From: Schlesneria paludicola DSM 18645
GTDB lineage: Bacteria > Planctomycetota > Planctomycetia > Planctomycetales > Planctomycetaceae
Direction: 5' to 3'
DNA length: 55,123 nt
Assembly (NCBI GenBank): GCA_945862235.1
Contig: CAMAYU010000019.1
Coordinates: 1-55,123, forward strand
In this document: piece after piece, positions 9,165-18,947 of the stretch
Layout: every line of letters begins with the position of its first letter
How positions within the stretch are numbered: the first letter of the stretch is position 1
Program-made: the position numbers and the translations under genes
Notes under the pieces: model-generated
Seen by the model: the letters and a program-made list of their open reading frames with translations, nothing else
Told to the model about the DNA's origin: nothing
Databases searched by the model: none

Positions 9165-11405
9165 GTGACCATCGGACGATTCGTTTTTTGCCTGGCGCTG
9201 ATGCTCCACCTTGGTCAATCGGAAGTGTTTGGTCAGCAGAAGTTTGGCACCCTGAAAGCTGACCGGATTCTGTTTCTCGGAAACAGTCTCACGCTGCATG
9301 GACCGAAGGCGGAGATTGGCTGGCATGGTAATTGGGGCATGGCGGCCAGCGCTCAAAACAACGCCTTCGTTCACCTCCTCACGGCGGCGATTGACGCTCG
9401 AACCGGTGGCCGGCTGGTTCTTGAGCCGACACCCGTCGACGGGACCAAGTCTGCCGAAAACGTCCTCAACATCGCGAATATTTTGGAGCGGGAGTACGCC
9501 ACCTATGAGGCTGCCAAGATTCGAAAGCAACTCGATTGGAAGGCGAACATCGTTGTCTTGCAGTGCGGAGAAAATGTCCCGCCGAAAGGCTTCGATGCGG
9601 ATGTTTTTCAGAAGAGTTTGAAGACGCTGCTGAACGACCTGAAGGCATCCAGTCATCCGCAGATCTTCGTGACCGGCAATATCTTGTGGGGCAATCCCGG
9701 CCTGGACGAGATCAAACGGAAAGTCTGCGCCGAGGATCCAGCACACCGCACTTTTGTGGACATCAGCGCGTACCAGAAGGACATTCCCGTCAACGGCCCG
9801 GTCGGGCATCCCAGTGATGTCGGCATGAAACTGATCGCCGACACATTGCTCGCGGCCATTTCCAAGAAAGCCCAGTTCGTCGAGTTGTCAGAAGCTCACA
9901 TGGCCGCCGTGAATCGTCAGCGGCGGATTTACGTCAACAACGATGCCGGTTACGACGCGGTTGCCATGGGGCCGAAGCTGACAGCCATCACGCCTGACGA
10001 ATGGCTCGCGGCGAGATTCAGCGCGTTCGACCAGCCGGGTAGTCAGGTGGACTGCGTCGGTTGGTGCCTGGATGAAGGGAATATCGCCGCGTATCCCAGC
10101 GAGATTATTCCAGAGTTGCAGTATCCCACGCTGCTGCGCTGGCGCAAGGAGGGCGTCGACATCGCTCAGCGGATTGTCGAGGAGAGTCATCGCCGCAAGC
10201 TGGAAGTCTTCTGGGAGCATCGCCTGAATGGTGCCGATCGTGAAGTGGACGTGAACACTCCCGCTCGTCACCCGCTGAAGGACGCTCATCCGGACTGGCT
10301 GCTGGAACGGGGCTGGTGGAAGCCGGGGCTGTGGAATTTTGCGGTCCCCGAAGTCCGACAATACAAGGTCTCCGTGTTGCGCGAAGTCGCGGAGCGCTAC
10401 GACCTCGACGGCCTCAGCCTCGACTTCGGTCGCCATCCGCCCTACCTGCCCGCCGGCAAGCAGTGGGAGCACCGAGAAGCGTTGACGGACTTCGTGCGGC
10501 AAGTACGTCTGATGTTGCAAGACGTGGCACAGAAGCGGGGCCGGCCGTTTCTGTTGTCGGTGCGAGTGGCCGATACGGTTCCCGGCTGCCACTTCGACGG
10601 CATGGACGTGGGGGCGTGGGTACGCCACAACCTGGTCGACATGATCATCATCGGCACGCGGTCGATCCAAGTCGATCTCGCCGGGTTCAAACAAGTGGTC
10701 CGTGGCCGTCACGTCAAGTTGTATCCCTGCATCGACCAGCATCACTCGCCCGATGGCTACCATGCCGTCCCCTCGCCCGAGTTCTTGCGCGGCGTTGCTG
10801 CCAACTGGTGGCATCAGGGAGCAGACGGCATCGCCACGTTCAACTTCTGGAATGAGTTGCCCGAATCTGCCAAGGTGATCGGCTCTTCCGGGCCGCTGTT
10901 CGACGGCCAGTCGGTGCATGCCCTCGCCTACAAGGAACTCGGCGATCCGAAGCAACTGGTGCCGCTCGACAAGTGGTTCGTTGTCGCTCGTCGATACGGA
11001 GGCGGGTTCTACGACCGTCTGGGAAACCGTTGGGACGACTACACCAATCTGAACCATCAGTTGCCGTTGCCCAAGATACTGGGAGCCGATCCCGCCTGGG
11101 TGGAAGTCCATGTCGCGGATGATCTCACTGACTCCGCAGAACAGAGCGAGCGACTGGAACTGCGGTTGTTGTTCTCCGCCAAGTCGGAGCCACAACAGGT
11201 CCGCGTCAAACTCAACGGCCTTTTGCTTCGCGATCCGGCGATCAAGGACCTTTGGTCGATTTACCAGTTGACCCCGCAACAACTGGCGGTGGGACGAAAT
11301 CTGGTGACGCTGGATGACTCCTCGCCGCAACCACGCGACAAACCGCTGGCTCTCGAAAAGGTGGAGATTCATGTCCGCTACAGCAAACGATCAACCGGCG
11401 AATGA
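9165..11405 (+). CDS. SGNH-hydrolase-like domain fused to a TIM-barrel glycosidase-like domain
   Basis: The mature protein begins with RILFLGNSLTLHG, the block I signature of SGNH/GDSL esterases. A HPSDVGM segment near residue 230 provides the block V His. From about residue 255 a second domain shows an (alpha/beta)-barrel style with YDLDGLSLDFGRHP, which resembles bacterial family 10-like or DUF4015-type glycosidases. GTG 9165 is chosen because AAGGA lies nine bases upstream and it directly opens a signal peptide (TIGRFVFCLALML). An upstream ATG 9075 would bury the signal. A carbohydrate esterase plus glycosidase on one chain fits polysaccharide breakdown. Substrate is unknown. Confidence 0.75.
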   Translation: MTIGRFVFCLALMLHLGQSEVFGQQKFGTLKADRILFLGNSLTLHGPKAEIGWHGNWGMAASAQNNAFVHLLTAAIDARTGGRLVLEPTPVDGTKSAENVLNIANILEREYATYEAAKIRKQLDWKANIVVLQCGENVPPKGFDADVFQKSLKTLLNDLKASSHPQIFVTGNILWGNPGLDEIKRKVCAEDPAHRTFVDISAYQKDIPVNGPVGHPSDVGMKLIADTLLAAISKKAQFVELSEAHMAAVNRQRRIYVNNDAGYDAVAMGPKLTAITPDEWLAARFSAFDQPGSQVDCVGWCLDEGNIAAYPSEIIPELQYPTLLRWRKEGVDIAQRIVEESHRRKLEVFWEHRLNGADREVDVNTPARHPLKDAHPDWLLERGWWKPGLWNFAVPEVRQYKVSVLREVAERYDLDGLSLDFGRHPPYLPAGKQWEHREALTDFVRQVRLMLQDVAQKRGRPFLLSVRVADTVPGCHFDGMDVGAWVRHNLVDMIIIGTRSIQVDLAGFKQVVRGRHVKLYPCIDQHHSPDGYHAVPSPEFLRGVAANWWHQGADGIATFNFWNELPESAKVIGSSGPLFDGQSVHALAYKELGDPKQLVPLDKWFVVARRYGGGFYDRLGNRWDDYTNLNHQLPLPKILGADPAWVEVHVADDLTDSAEQSERLELRLLFSAKSEPQQVRVKLNGLLLRDPAIKDLWSIYQLTPQQLAVGRNLVTLDDSSPQPRDKPLALEKVEIHVRYSKRSTGE

Positions 11406-11606
11406 GGCTTGTCGTTCCGCCTTCAGGCGGCAAGTTTTCGTCGTGTTTCCTCCTGAAAGCGAGACTACAAACCGAGCTGTTTCCAAGGAAATGTCGCGTC
11501 CTTCGTCAAGATATGCTAAGGTGCTTATGCGTTTTGGTGACTCGCTGATCAGGAGCATTCCCACGCCACCTTCACGCTGTTTTCCAGGGCGACAACTTGG
11601 TTGAAA

Positions 11607-11675
11607 CGTGGGACAGGCATCTTGCCTGTCGTTGGATTTGCCGAGGGTTTTGACAGTCTGGAAGCCTATCCCACG
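11607..11675. repeat. GTGGGATAGGC palindromic repeat, copy 1
   Basis: An imperfect palindrome runs from CGTGGGACAGGC to GCCTATCCCACG. It belongs to a five-copy family in this window (also 34000, 37027, 38433 and 40109). It lies just upstream of a DUF1501 gene. The rest of the 310-bp gap (11406-11606) contains only a small CCGCC/GGCGG palindrome near 11411-11431. Confidence 0.85.
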
Positions 11676-11715
11676 GGACGAAAACTTAGACGACATCTTC
11701 ACGGAAAGACCTCAC

Positions 11716-13074
11716 ATGCTTTCGATTTTCAGTCAGCGACGCGCACGCACCTGCGATGGACACTCGCGCCGGCACTTCTTGAAGCTCGGCGGATTGGCGT
11801 TGGGCGGGTTGTCGTTGCCTCAGATTCTCCGGGCGGAAGAGGCATCGCCGGTGACACGCGGCAAGAAGCTGTCGCACAAGGCGATCATCATGATCTACTT
11901 GTCCGGTGGGCCTTCACATCAGGACATGTACGATTTGAAAATGGACGCGCCCAAGGAGATTCGCGGGTCGTTCCGTCCGATCAACACGAACGTGCCGGGA
12001 ATTGAAATCTGCGAGCACATGCCTCGGTTGGCCAAGATGATGGACAAGTTCGCCGTCATCCGTTCGCTTTACGGCGGCCCGGATCAGCACGCTTCGGACA
12101 TGTGTCTGAGCGGCTATCCGATCGGTCCGAAAGGGCGTCAGGACGATCATCCGTCGCTGGGTGCCGCCGTCGCGAAGATTCAGGGAGCGGTTGATCCCGC
12201 TGTGCCACCGTTTGTCGGACTGACGACGAAGACCGGGCACGCTCCGTATTCCAATCCCGGTTTTCCGGGCTTTTTGGGACATGCCTACGCACCGTTCCAG
12301 CCGGACAGCGACGGCATGGCCAACATGCGGCTCAACGGAGTCACGTTGGACCAGCTTCGGAATCGTCAGTCGCTGCTGTCGAGCTTCGACAGTTTCCGTC
12401 GGCACGTTGATACCAGCTCGAAGCTGCAAGGGGTCGACGCGTTTACTCAGAAGGCGTTCGACGTGCTGACGTCGAGCAAGCTGGTCGAAGCGATGGATCT
12501 CGAAAAGGAAGATCCTGCGTTGCGAGACCGCTACGGCCGCGGTGCTTCGTCCCCCGCGTTCGGTGAAGACGCGGGACCGCACTGGATGGATCAATTCTTG
12601 ATGGCTCGGCGACTGGTCGAAGCGGGTGTTCGCTGCGTCACTCTGTCGTTCGGCAGTTGGGATCGTCACGGCGCGAACTTTGAACGGTTGCCCGAACAAC
12701 TCGGCAAGCTCGACCAGGGAGTGACCGCGCTGGTGGAAGACTTGCACGCGCGCGGACTGGATCAGGATGTCAGCGTCATTGCCTGGGGCGAATTCGGTCG
12801 CACGCCGCGCATCAATCCGGGCGGAGGCCGCGATCATTGGCCGCAAGCGTCGTGTGCGTTGCTCGCTGGCGGCGGCATGCGCATGGGGCAGGTCATCGGC
12901 TCGACCAATCGTCTGGGAGAAGTCCCACAAGATCGGCCGATCCATTACCAAGACGTTTTCGCGACGCTCTACCGCCAACTCGGCATCGACGTGAATACCG
13001 CCACCATCACCGATCCCAACGGCCGCCCCCAGTATCTCCTCGATCGCCGAGAACCGGTGCGCGAACTGGTTTGA
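11716..13074 (+). CDS. DUF1501 family exported protein (paralogue 1)
   Basis: The 452-aa protein has a twin-arginine motif (SRRHFLKLGG) in the first 30 residues. Next come the family blocks: SGGPSHQDMYDLK, an RGSFRPINTNVPGIEICEHMP block, WGEFGRTPRIN and GRDHWP near the C-terminus. DUF1501 belongs to the alkaline phosphatase/sulfatase-like superfamily; its substrates are not established. ATG 11716 is chosen because its first residues match the start of paralogue 8 at 34172 (MLSI then ATCDGH-like). The upstream in-frame extension is inside repeat DNA. The stop is fused directly to a scrap of another gene (13073-13402). Confidence 0.9.
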   Translation: MLSIFSQRRARTCDGHSRRHFLKLGGLALGGLSLPQILRAEEASPVTRGKKLSHKAIIMIYLSGGPSHQDMYDLKMDAPKEIRGSFRPINTNVPGIEICEHMPRLAKMMDKFAVIRSLYGGPDQHASDMCLSGYPIGPKGRQDDHPSLGAAVAKIQGAVDPAVPPFVGLTTKTGHAPYSNPGFPGFLGHAYAPFQPDSDGMANMRLNGVTLDQLRNRQSLLSSFDSFRRHVDTSSKLQGVDAFTQKAFDVLTSSKLVEAMDLEKEDPALRDRYGRGASSPAFGEDAGPHWMDQFLMARRLVEAGVRCVTLSFGSWDRHGANFERLPEQLGKLDQGVTALVEDLHARGLDQDVSVIAWGEFGRTPRINPGGGRDHWPQASCALLAGGGMRMGQVIGSTNRLGEVPQDRPIHYQDVFATLYRQLGIDVNTATITDPNGRPQYLLDRREPVRELV

Positions 13075-13402
13075 CGCGCTGGAGACCTACCAAGCGCTCG
13101 TCGAACGCCGCCGCAACGTCGAGCACGGAGTGAAATGGGTGCGATGTCTTGAAGGCAAAGCCGTCTGGCAAGCGGTCGATGACGGTTGGATAACGGCCAA
13201 CGTGATGGACGCGGTCTACGACGTCATCCCCAAGTCGAAGAAGAACATCCGCGAGGACGACAAAGCGGTGCTGTTTCAGTTCGAGTACGCCGACGGTTTT
13301 CGCGGCACGCAGTTCATGCTCCCCAGCGCCGGGATGACCGGCGTGGCGGTGAAGCTCAAAGGGCAGAAGCCGCTGGCCACCGGATTTGAAGAACGTGGGT
13401 GA
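13073..13402 (+). pseudogene. 3' fragment of the Tat-leader protein family seen at 37149
   Basis: This frame begins exactly at the DUF1501 stop. It reads ALETYQALVERRRN, then VRCLEGKAVWQAVDDGW, and ends in LKGQKPLATGFEERG. It aligns along its length with the middle of the 37149-38441 product (ALELYQYHVERRRG, VRFLEGSALWRAVDDGV, LKGQPQPIATAFDERS). No start or signal is present, and about two thirds of the gene is missing. It is a remnant from deletion or recombination next to paralogue 1. Confidence 0.85.
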
Positions 13403-13486
13403 TCCATGCTACGAGTCTGCCATCGGTGCGGGATTCGACATTCGCGATGCACAAGCCAACAATGAATCTCGATCGGAGGTTTCCAA

Positions 13487-14944
13487 ATGCCCAATCTGTT
13501 CTGCGAGCGGCCAGCTCACCAGCAGCATGCGTTTCAGAATTTCTACGCGAATGAGCGGGAAGGGCTGACTGTTTCCAGTCGGCGCGGAATGCTCAAAGCC
13601 GGACTGGCGGGAGTCGCGGGGTTGAGTCTGCCGGAACTGCTGCGATGTCGTGCTCAGGCGTTTGATTCGGCTCGGAAGATGGCGGGAGCCAAGAGCCTCA
13701 TTCTGCTCTGGATGTCCGGTGGACCTAGTCAGATTGACAGTTGGGACGTGAAGCCGAATCGGCCGTCGGTCAATCGCGGGCCGTTCGCGGCGATCTCCAC
13801 GAAGCTGCCGGGAGTGCAGATTTGCGAGCATCTTCCCAAGCAAGCGGCGATGCTCGACAAGTTCACGCTGATCCGGTCGGTCGATGCGCGCGGGAGTAAT
13901 CACAATCCGAACCGCGTTTTCCAAACGGGGCACCTTGGTTCAAGTACGGCGGATGCCAAGTTCCCTGCGATCGGTTCGGTCGTGGCGAAAATGCACGGGC
14001 CGAATCAGGCCGCGATGCCCGCTTACGCCGCCGCAGTCGCGTCACCGCGGAAGCACCTCGCGTTCGCAGGATACCTCGGCAAGCAATACGACCCCTTCAT
14101 CGCCGAGCAAGCCAGCAGCCTGCCCGTCTACGACATCAACGGCATCGACACCGGCAAGCAGACGGGAGCCAGTCTGTTCCAATTGCCGGACGGACTCACG
14201 TTCGACCGGTTGGGTGACCGGCGAGCGTTGCTGAAAGATTTCGACTGTTTGCGAAGTGGCATCGATCAAGGTGGCTCGCTCGCCGCGATGAACGCCTACC
14301 AAGGCCAGGCTCTCGACATGGTACTGGGAGGCCAGGCGCAGGCCGCCTTCGACCTCTCGCGCGAACCGGCGGAGAATCGAGAACGCTACGGCAGGCATCT
14401 GTGGTTTCAACAGGCACTCCTCGCTCGCCGGCTGGTCGAAGCGGGAGCGACCTTCATCACCATCGGCATGAATCACTCCGGCGGTGCGAGTTGGGACACT
14501 CATGGAGAGCACCCGTCATGTCCCTACGGGGGCATTACGGTGGCAATGCGAAAGCTGCTGGTGCTGTTCGATCACGCGCTGGCCACGCTGGTCAGTGATC
14601 TGGAGGAACGGGGCCTGTTGGACGACGTCCTGGTGATCGCGATGGGGGAATTCGGCCGCTCGCCGATCATGGGCCTGCAAGGGGGCTACACCGACGGGCG
14701 TGATCACTGGCCGCCAGTCATGTCGATGGCTCTCGCTGGCGGCGGACTTCGACACGGCCAAGTGATCGGTGCGACCGAAGGGGACGGCGGCACGATCAAA
14801 GAGCGTCCGGTCACGCCGGGAGATATCGCGGCGACAATCTACCGCTACTTCGATATCCCGCTCGATGCGACGTATCTCGACAATCAAGGCCGTCCGCATC
14901 CCGTCGTCCAAAACGACGGCCGGCCAATTCGCGAGTTGTTTTGA
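13487..14944 (+). CDS. DUF1501 family exported protein (paralogue 2)
   Basis: The 485-aa product has SSRRGMLKAG at about residue 30 as the twin-arginine motif. SGGPSQIDSWD, a PGVQICEHLP block, AMGEFGRSPIM and GRDHWPP follow in the usual order. A GGAGG-type ribosome site lies about ten bases before ATG 13487. Compared with paralogue 1 it has an inserted THGEHPSCPYGG loop before the C-terminal blocks, like the other 'GASWDTHG' members. It is probably exported folded by Tat, with the same unresolved hydrolase-like role. Confidence 0.9.
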   Translation: MPNLFCERPAHQQHAFQNFYANEREGLTVSSRRGMLKAGLAGVAGLSLPELLRCRAQAFDSARKMAGAKSLILLWMSGGPSQIDSWDVKPNRPSVNRGPFAAISTKLPGVQICEHLPKQAAMLDKFTLIRSVDARGSNHNPNRVFQTGHLGSSTADAKFPAIGSVVAKMHGPNQAAMPAYAAAVASPRKHLAFAGYLGKQYDPFIAEQASSLPVYDINGIDTGKQTGASLFQLPDGLTFDRLGDRRALLKDFDCLRSGIDQGGSLAAMNAYQGQALDMVLGGQAQAAFDLSREPAENRERYGRHLWFQQALLARRLVEAGATFITIGMNHSGGASWDTHGEHPSCPYGGITVAMRKLLVLFDHALATLVSDLEERGLLDDVLVIAMGEFGRSPIMGLQGGYTDGRDHWPPVMSMALAGGGLRHGQVIGATEGDGGTIKERPVTPGDIAATIYRYFDIPLDATYLDNQGRPHPVVQNDGRPIRELF

Positions 14945-14975
14945 TTCGTCGTTCATAGCCAAGAAAGGTGACTCC

Positions 14976-15053
14976 ATGAAAACTCCTTGCGTCGTCGCCA
15001 CGTTCGCCAGTTCCCTCCTTCCTGACGGAGCACCAATCGGGGAATTGCAATGA
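14976..15053 (+). pseudogene. Mini-ORF carrying a DUF1501 C-terminal scrap
   Basis: A 25-codon frame with AAGAAAGG before its ATG starts like a leader (MKTPCVVATFA). It then ends LLPDGAPIGELQ, nearly identical to the C-terminus of the DUF1501 gene at 23454 (LLPDGAPIGELL). The DNA of the tail (15013-15053) also matches closely. It looks like a deletion that joined a gene start to another gene's end. It is unlikely to make a functional product. Confidence 0.75.
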
Positions 15054-15131
15054 CCTCTCGACCGCGCGATGGACACTCACAACTTGGAAGAGTGGCTCGC
15101 TGCCATTCGTGTTGAAAGCGGAAGGAAAAAG

Positions 15132-15161
15132 GGTCAGGACTCATTTTTAAGAGTCCTGACC
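15132..15161. repeat. REP-like palindrome
   Basis: An 11-bp perfect stem (GGTCAGGACTC and GAGTCCTGACC) surrounds the loop ATTTTTAA. It lies about 85 bp before a RAYT transposase remnant, the usual setting for a REP/BIME repeat mobilised by such transposases. Confidence 0.75.
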
Positions 15162-15246
15162 GGTCAGGCCTCGTCTTTTGCGGCGTTGGGGTTCGCTTTG
15201 CCGTTGGTGCCAGGCATCGGAACCCGATCCGAAGTTGCTTACGTCC

Positions 15247-15477
15247 TGGCCACTTCCTCGATTGCCAAATTGGGTCGAGCGACTCAATGAACCGCTTACC
15301 CAAGTCGAGTTGGATGCGGTCCGATTGTGTGCTCAACGAGGAAGCCCCTTGGGCGATGCAAGTTGGGTAGAATCGATCGCGAGACGGCTTCATTTGGAAT
15401 CAACCCTTCGTCCTCGCGGACGTCAACGAGTAAAACCATTACCCGATATGCAAATCAAACAGACCTGCCCCCGTTGA
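15247..15477 (+). pseudogene. C-terminal remnant of a REP-associated (RAYT, IS200/Y1-like) transposase
   Basis: The frame reads WVERLNEPLTQVELDAVRLC, then RGSPLGDASWV and LHLESTLRPRGR. This is the characteristic C-terminal tail of REP-associated tyrosine transposases. The catalytic HUH and Tyr region is missing and no start codon belongs to it. With the REP at 15132 it accounts for most of the 566-bp gene-poor stretch 14945-15510. Confidence 0.75.
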
Positions 15478-15510
15478 ATTCACTCAAAGCGAATGGACCA
15501 CTTTCGGACC

Positions 15511-17709
15511 ATGACCACAACACGACTATTACCGCTTCTCGCATGTTTCGCCCTGTTGTCCGCGCCTTACCCGGCTTCCGCTGCGGACTCGGTGCGTGAT
15601 GATCGTGTCATTCCTTACTACACCGGCACGGTTTATCCCACGCCGCAGCAGGCGCAATATCGCGACGAGTTCCTGCCGCTGGGACGTGTGGGCCTGCTGC
15701 TGGGCAAGGACGTGGCTCCAGAGGACGCGCGCGTCGCCGTGCTGGTGGAGCGCCTCAAGCGGCACGGTGCCCAGTCGCGGATTGTTACGTCGGCGGAGGA
15801 TCGCAGTGAGACACTGATCCTCGTCGGGGATACCGGCACGCACCAGGCATTGCTCGGGAAACTGTCCATACCAGACAAGCCCGAAGGCTACCTGCTGCAC
15901 TGCGCCAAGAATGGAGCGCAGAACGTCGTGTTCCTCAAGGGGCATGACTTCCACGGGCTACTGTGGGCCATCACTTCCTTCAACCAGCTCATCACGACGC
16001 AGAATGAGCGACCCGAGGCGCGTGCGGCCACCATTCTTGATTACCCCGAGTACCCAGGCATTCGCGGCTATACCCCATTCAAAGATGATGACCAGGCGAC
16101 CGCGGCGTGGTTTGGAGTCAATGTTCTTCGTTCGAACGTGGTCATCTATCGTCAGCTTCGCAAACCGGCGGACTGGCGACTGCCGCTGCGCGACGAGACA
16201 CAGTTCAACGACTGGAAAGCCCGCATTCAGAAGATTGGCGCGCAGCTCACTCCGCTGCAGATCGCGTGGTACGACTCGATCCTCCCCTTCAGTGGTCACG
16301 TTGGGTTGGGGCAAGTGCGATCCAAGTCTGAGGAAGATTTTCAGCTCGTGGTCAAGGCGGGACTGGCGCTGGCCGAGGCCGGGGGCAATCTGTGCCTGCT
16401 GTATGACGACTATCGCTTCTTTCTCAGCCCCGAGGATGTTCGAGATTTTGGCGTTGCGCGCGAGGCGGACGTGTATTTCCTGAATAAGGTTTATGCAGCC
16501 ATTGCGGCGAAGTATCCGAAGTTTCGCATGCTCTTCTGCCCGCCGTTCTACTTTGGCGCGGGTGGGCCGGATGACACGACCACCTACGGCGAATCTCGCG
16601 ATGCGTATCTTGCCGCCATCGGCAAGCTGCCCAAGGCGATCGACATCTACTGGAGCGGCCCGCGGGTGAAGTCCACGCAGGTGTCGGCCGAACAACTCGC
16701 ATGGTTCACTGGTCTGGCTCAGCGCAAGCCGGTCTTTTGGCAGAATGCCTGCGGCACCTATCACGGCAGCCCATACTACGCCTATCCCGGCGAACCGATG
16801 AAGGCCTGGCGCGACTGGTACGACGACGCATTTTTGCGAGGCATCGCTTTCTATGCTTACAACGGCGAGGACCCGTATATCAACATGACGCTTTCTGACG
16901 CTCTGTGGAATCGTCGCGGTTATGATCCGGCGGCATCTGGCGAGATGGCAGCGAAGAAACTCGTCGGCCCCGAGAACTATCCGCAGTTGATCAAGGCGTT
17001 CAAGGCGCTCGAAGCGATGGATGACTACGGTTGGTTCGAGCCAACCGCCCTCGCCGCACGGAATGTTGAACGTGTCCGTCAACAGACCGAAGAGCTCGTT
17101 GCCATCTACGACAATGTGCCGCCAGCGCTGAAGAGCCGCTGGCTGATGCTGGGGACGTTCGTCGGATATCGGCAAAAGTATCTGCAAACGCTGCTCAAGA
17201 ATCCCAATCTGAAGGAAGCGACGGAAGTGGACGCCCGCGTTCAGGAGTTGGCGCTGAAGGAAACAGAGACCGACGCCAAAGCCAGCGTCGTGCTGACGCC
17301 GAATCAGTTCACAGCGGGCCGCGAGGCCAGGTTCTACAGTTGGCGCGAAGTCCCTCGCCGTCACGTGATCTGGATTAACGGCGCTCGCTCCAAGGCGCCG
17401 TCGCTGCAAACGACCTTTCAGTTGGCCTATCCGCTGAAGGGCGATTCCGAGTTGATCATCGCCGGCCTCGACGACAACGCCCCGACTGCCTGCCGAATCC
17501 GCATCCAGATGAACGGCAACACGATCTTCGAGGGAGCGAATCCCTTCGAATCGGATCGCTGGAGCACCCAGCGCTTTCCCGTGAAGGGAGCGACGCTGCG
17601 CGATGGCGTGCCAAACGTGTTGCGGATCGACAACCTCGAAGACTCCGACAGCATGACCGGCGCGCCCTGGTTCATGCTGAGCTACGCCGTTTTAAGGCCA
17701 GCGAAGTGA
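15511..17709 (+). CDS. Secreted beta-N-acetylglucosaminidase-like glycosidase (GH84/NAGidase type)
   Basis: The 732-aa protein starts with a signal peptide (TRLLPLLACFALLSAPYPASA). An N-terminal GH20b-like domain (about 25-165) includes VYPTPQQ and AVLVERLKRHG. From about residue 175 a NAGidase-like barrel follows, with RGYTPFKD, a catalytic-type aspartate pair in LLYDDYRF, and FWQNACGTYHG. The C-terminal 150 residues look like a beta-sandwich. Family members remove N-acetylglucosamine from glycans. ATG 15511 is preferred over ATG 15493 because it opens the signal peptide directly. It overlaps the next gene by one base (ATGA), so they are translationally coupled. Confidence 0.75.
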   Translation: MTTTRLLPLLACFALLSAPYPASAADSVRDDRVIPYYTGTVYPTPQQAQYRDEFLPLGRVGLLLGKDVAPEDARVAVLVERLKRHGAQSRIVTSAEDRSETLILVGDTGTHQALLGKLSIPDKPEGYLLHCAKNGAQNVVFLKGHDFHGLLWAITSFNQLITTQNERPEARAATILDYPEYPGIRGYTPFKDDDQATAAWFGVNVLRSNVVIYRQLRKPADWRLPLRDETQFNDWKARIQKIGAQLTPLQIAWYDSILPFSGHVGLGQVRSKSEEDFQLVVKAGLALAEAGGNLCLLYDDYRFFLSPEDVRDFGVAREADVYFLNKVYAAIAAKYPKFRMLFCPPFYFGAGGPDDTTTYGESRDAYLAAIGKLPKAIDIYWSGPRVKSTQVSAEQLAWFTGLAQRKPVFWQNACGTYHGSPYYAYPGEPMKAWRDWYDDAFLRGIAFYAYNGEDPYINMTLSDALWNRRGYDPAASGEMAAKKLVGPENYPQLIKAFKALEAMDDYGWFEPTALAARNVERVRQQTEELVAIYDNVPPALKSRWLMLGTFVGYRQKYLQTLLKNPNLKEATEVDARVQELALKETETDAKASVVLTPNQFTAGREARFYSWREVPRRHVIWINGARSKAPSLQTTFQLAYPLKGDSELIIAGLDDNAPTACRIRIQMNGNTIFEGANPFESDRWSTQRFPVKGATLRDGVPNVLRIDNLEDSDSMTGAPWFMLSYAVLRPAK

Positions 17710-18947
17710 TGAAATCCAACCCCGGTCACAGCATGCATCGAAAGTCGTTTTGCCCGTTAATGTGCAGTTTGCTTTGCTTCGTGGGGCCGATGGCGGTTGC
17801 CGCGCTCGGCCAAGCGAAGCAGGAGGTCGTTACGATACCGGATACGCCTGCAGCCTCGGCCATCGCGGTGGGCGATCTCAATGGTGACGGGCGCGCGGAT
17901 ATTGCGCTCGTCGAAGCGTCAGCACAGAAGAGTCCCACGCTGGTTCCGGTGTTCCGCCTGCATCTGCTCTTTCAGAAAGATGGCAAATTCTCGATGCCGG
18001 CGGACCGGGTCATCCCCATAGGTGTGACTGCGCCGTCGGCGAACGCGGCCGCCAGTTTGTCGATCGGCGATTTCGACGGAGATGGCCGCAACGATCTCGC
18101 CGTCTCGATTCGAGGGACGCGGACGCTTTCCGTTTTCCTCGGTTCCGAACGCTTTGAGAAAGAGCATCCGTCGAAATACGCCAACGACTCCGGCGCAGGT
18201 GGTCTTGCAGTCGGGCACGTTAACAAGAGTGGCCGGGCCGACTTCCTGACGGGCGCGGCTTGGCGACAGTGGCAAGGCAACGGACGATTCGGCGAGGCAT
18301 ACTTCGCCGGTGTGGGGCGGAATGACAACTGGCGTTCCACCCTGGCCGACATGGACCGCGACGGCGCAGATGACGTCGTCTTCACGACCTACTGGTCTGG
18401 CAAGCTGGACGTGCCGGCGAACAACCGCATCCGCATTTACTTCGGGCCATTTCTGAAGATGCAGATTCTTCAACCCGCCGACGCCGCCCAGGTCGTGACG
18501 CTGAACTCGCCGTTCACAGCCAGCGACCAGCCGCTCCTTGGCCAGGTCATGGTCGGCGACTTGAATGACGACGACCAACGCGATCTGGTTGTTCCCGCTC
18601 CCGATCAGACTTTGGTGTACCTGCAAAACAGCCCCACCGGTTTTAGCGACAATGCCGACCCGACGGTGATTTTGAAAGATGTCGCTCCGTTGCTCGTCAC
18701 CGATCTCAACAGCGACAGACTTTGCGATGTGGTGTTCCTTGCGGCGGATCAGGCCAGCATCGTTTGGTGGCTGCAACAGAGAGACAATCCACTGACGTCT
18801 GATCGCGTTAAGGCATGCCCACGTGTTGCCATACCCCGCAAGATCGTGGCCGCAGCGTCGGGGGACGTGGATGGCGACGGTCGACACGAGATCATCGCCA
18901 CTCTGACCGGCGGAGGACTGGCCATCGTCACCCCGCCACTCCCCTGA
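17709..18947 (+). CDS. FG-GAP/VCBS repeat protein, secreted
   Basis: The 412-aa product has an N-terminal signal (SLLCFVGPMAVAALG). Repeated calcium-loop motifs follow: VGDLNGDGRADIA, IGDFDGDGRNDLAV, LADMDRDGADDV, VGDLNDDDQRDL and SGDVDGDGRHEI. These are integrin-like FG-GAP blades, so the protein should fold as a calcium-binding propeller. The ATG overlaps the stop of the glycosidase gene, so the two are probably made together. The role may be glycan or protein binding; no enzymatic residues are apparent. Confidence 0.85.
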   Translation: MKSNPGHSMHRKSFCPLMCSLLCFVGPMAVAALGQAKQEVVTIPDTPAASAIAVGDLNGDGRADIALVEASAQKSPTLVPVFRLHLLFQKDGKFSMPADRVIPIGVTAPSANAAASLSIGDFDGDGRNDLAVSIRGTRTLSVFLGSERFEKEHPSKYANDSGAGGLAVGHVNKSGRADFLTGAAWRQWQGNGRFGEAYFAGVGRNDNWRSTLADMDRDGADDVVFTTYWSGKLDVPANNRIRIYFGPFLKMQILQPADAAQVVTLNSPFTASDQPLLGQVMVGDLNDDDQRDLVVPAPDQTLVYLQNSPTGFSDNADPTVILKDVAPLLVTDLNSDRLCDVVFLAADQASIVWWLQQRDNPLTSDRVKACPRVAIPRKIVAAASGDVDGDGRHEIIATLTGGGLAIVTPPLP

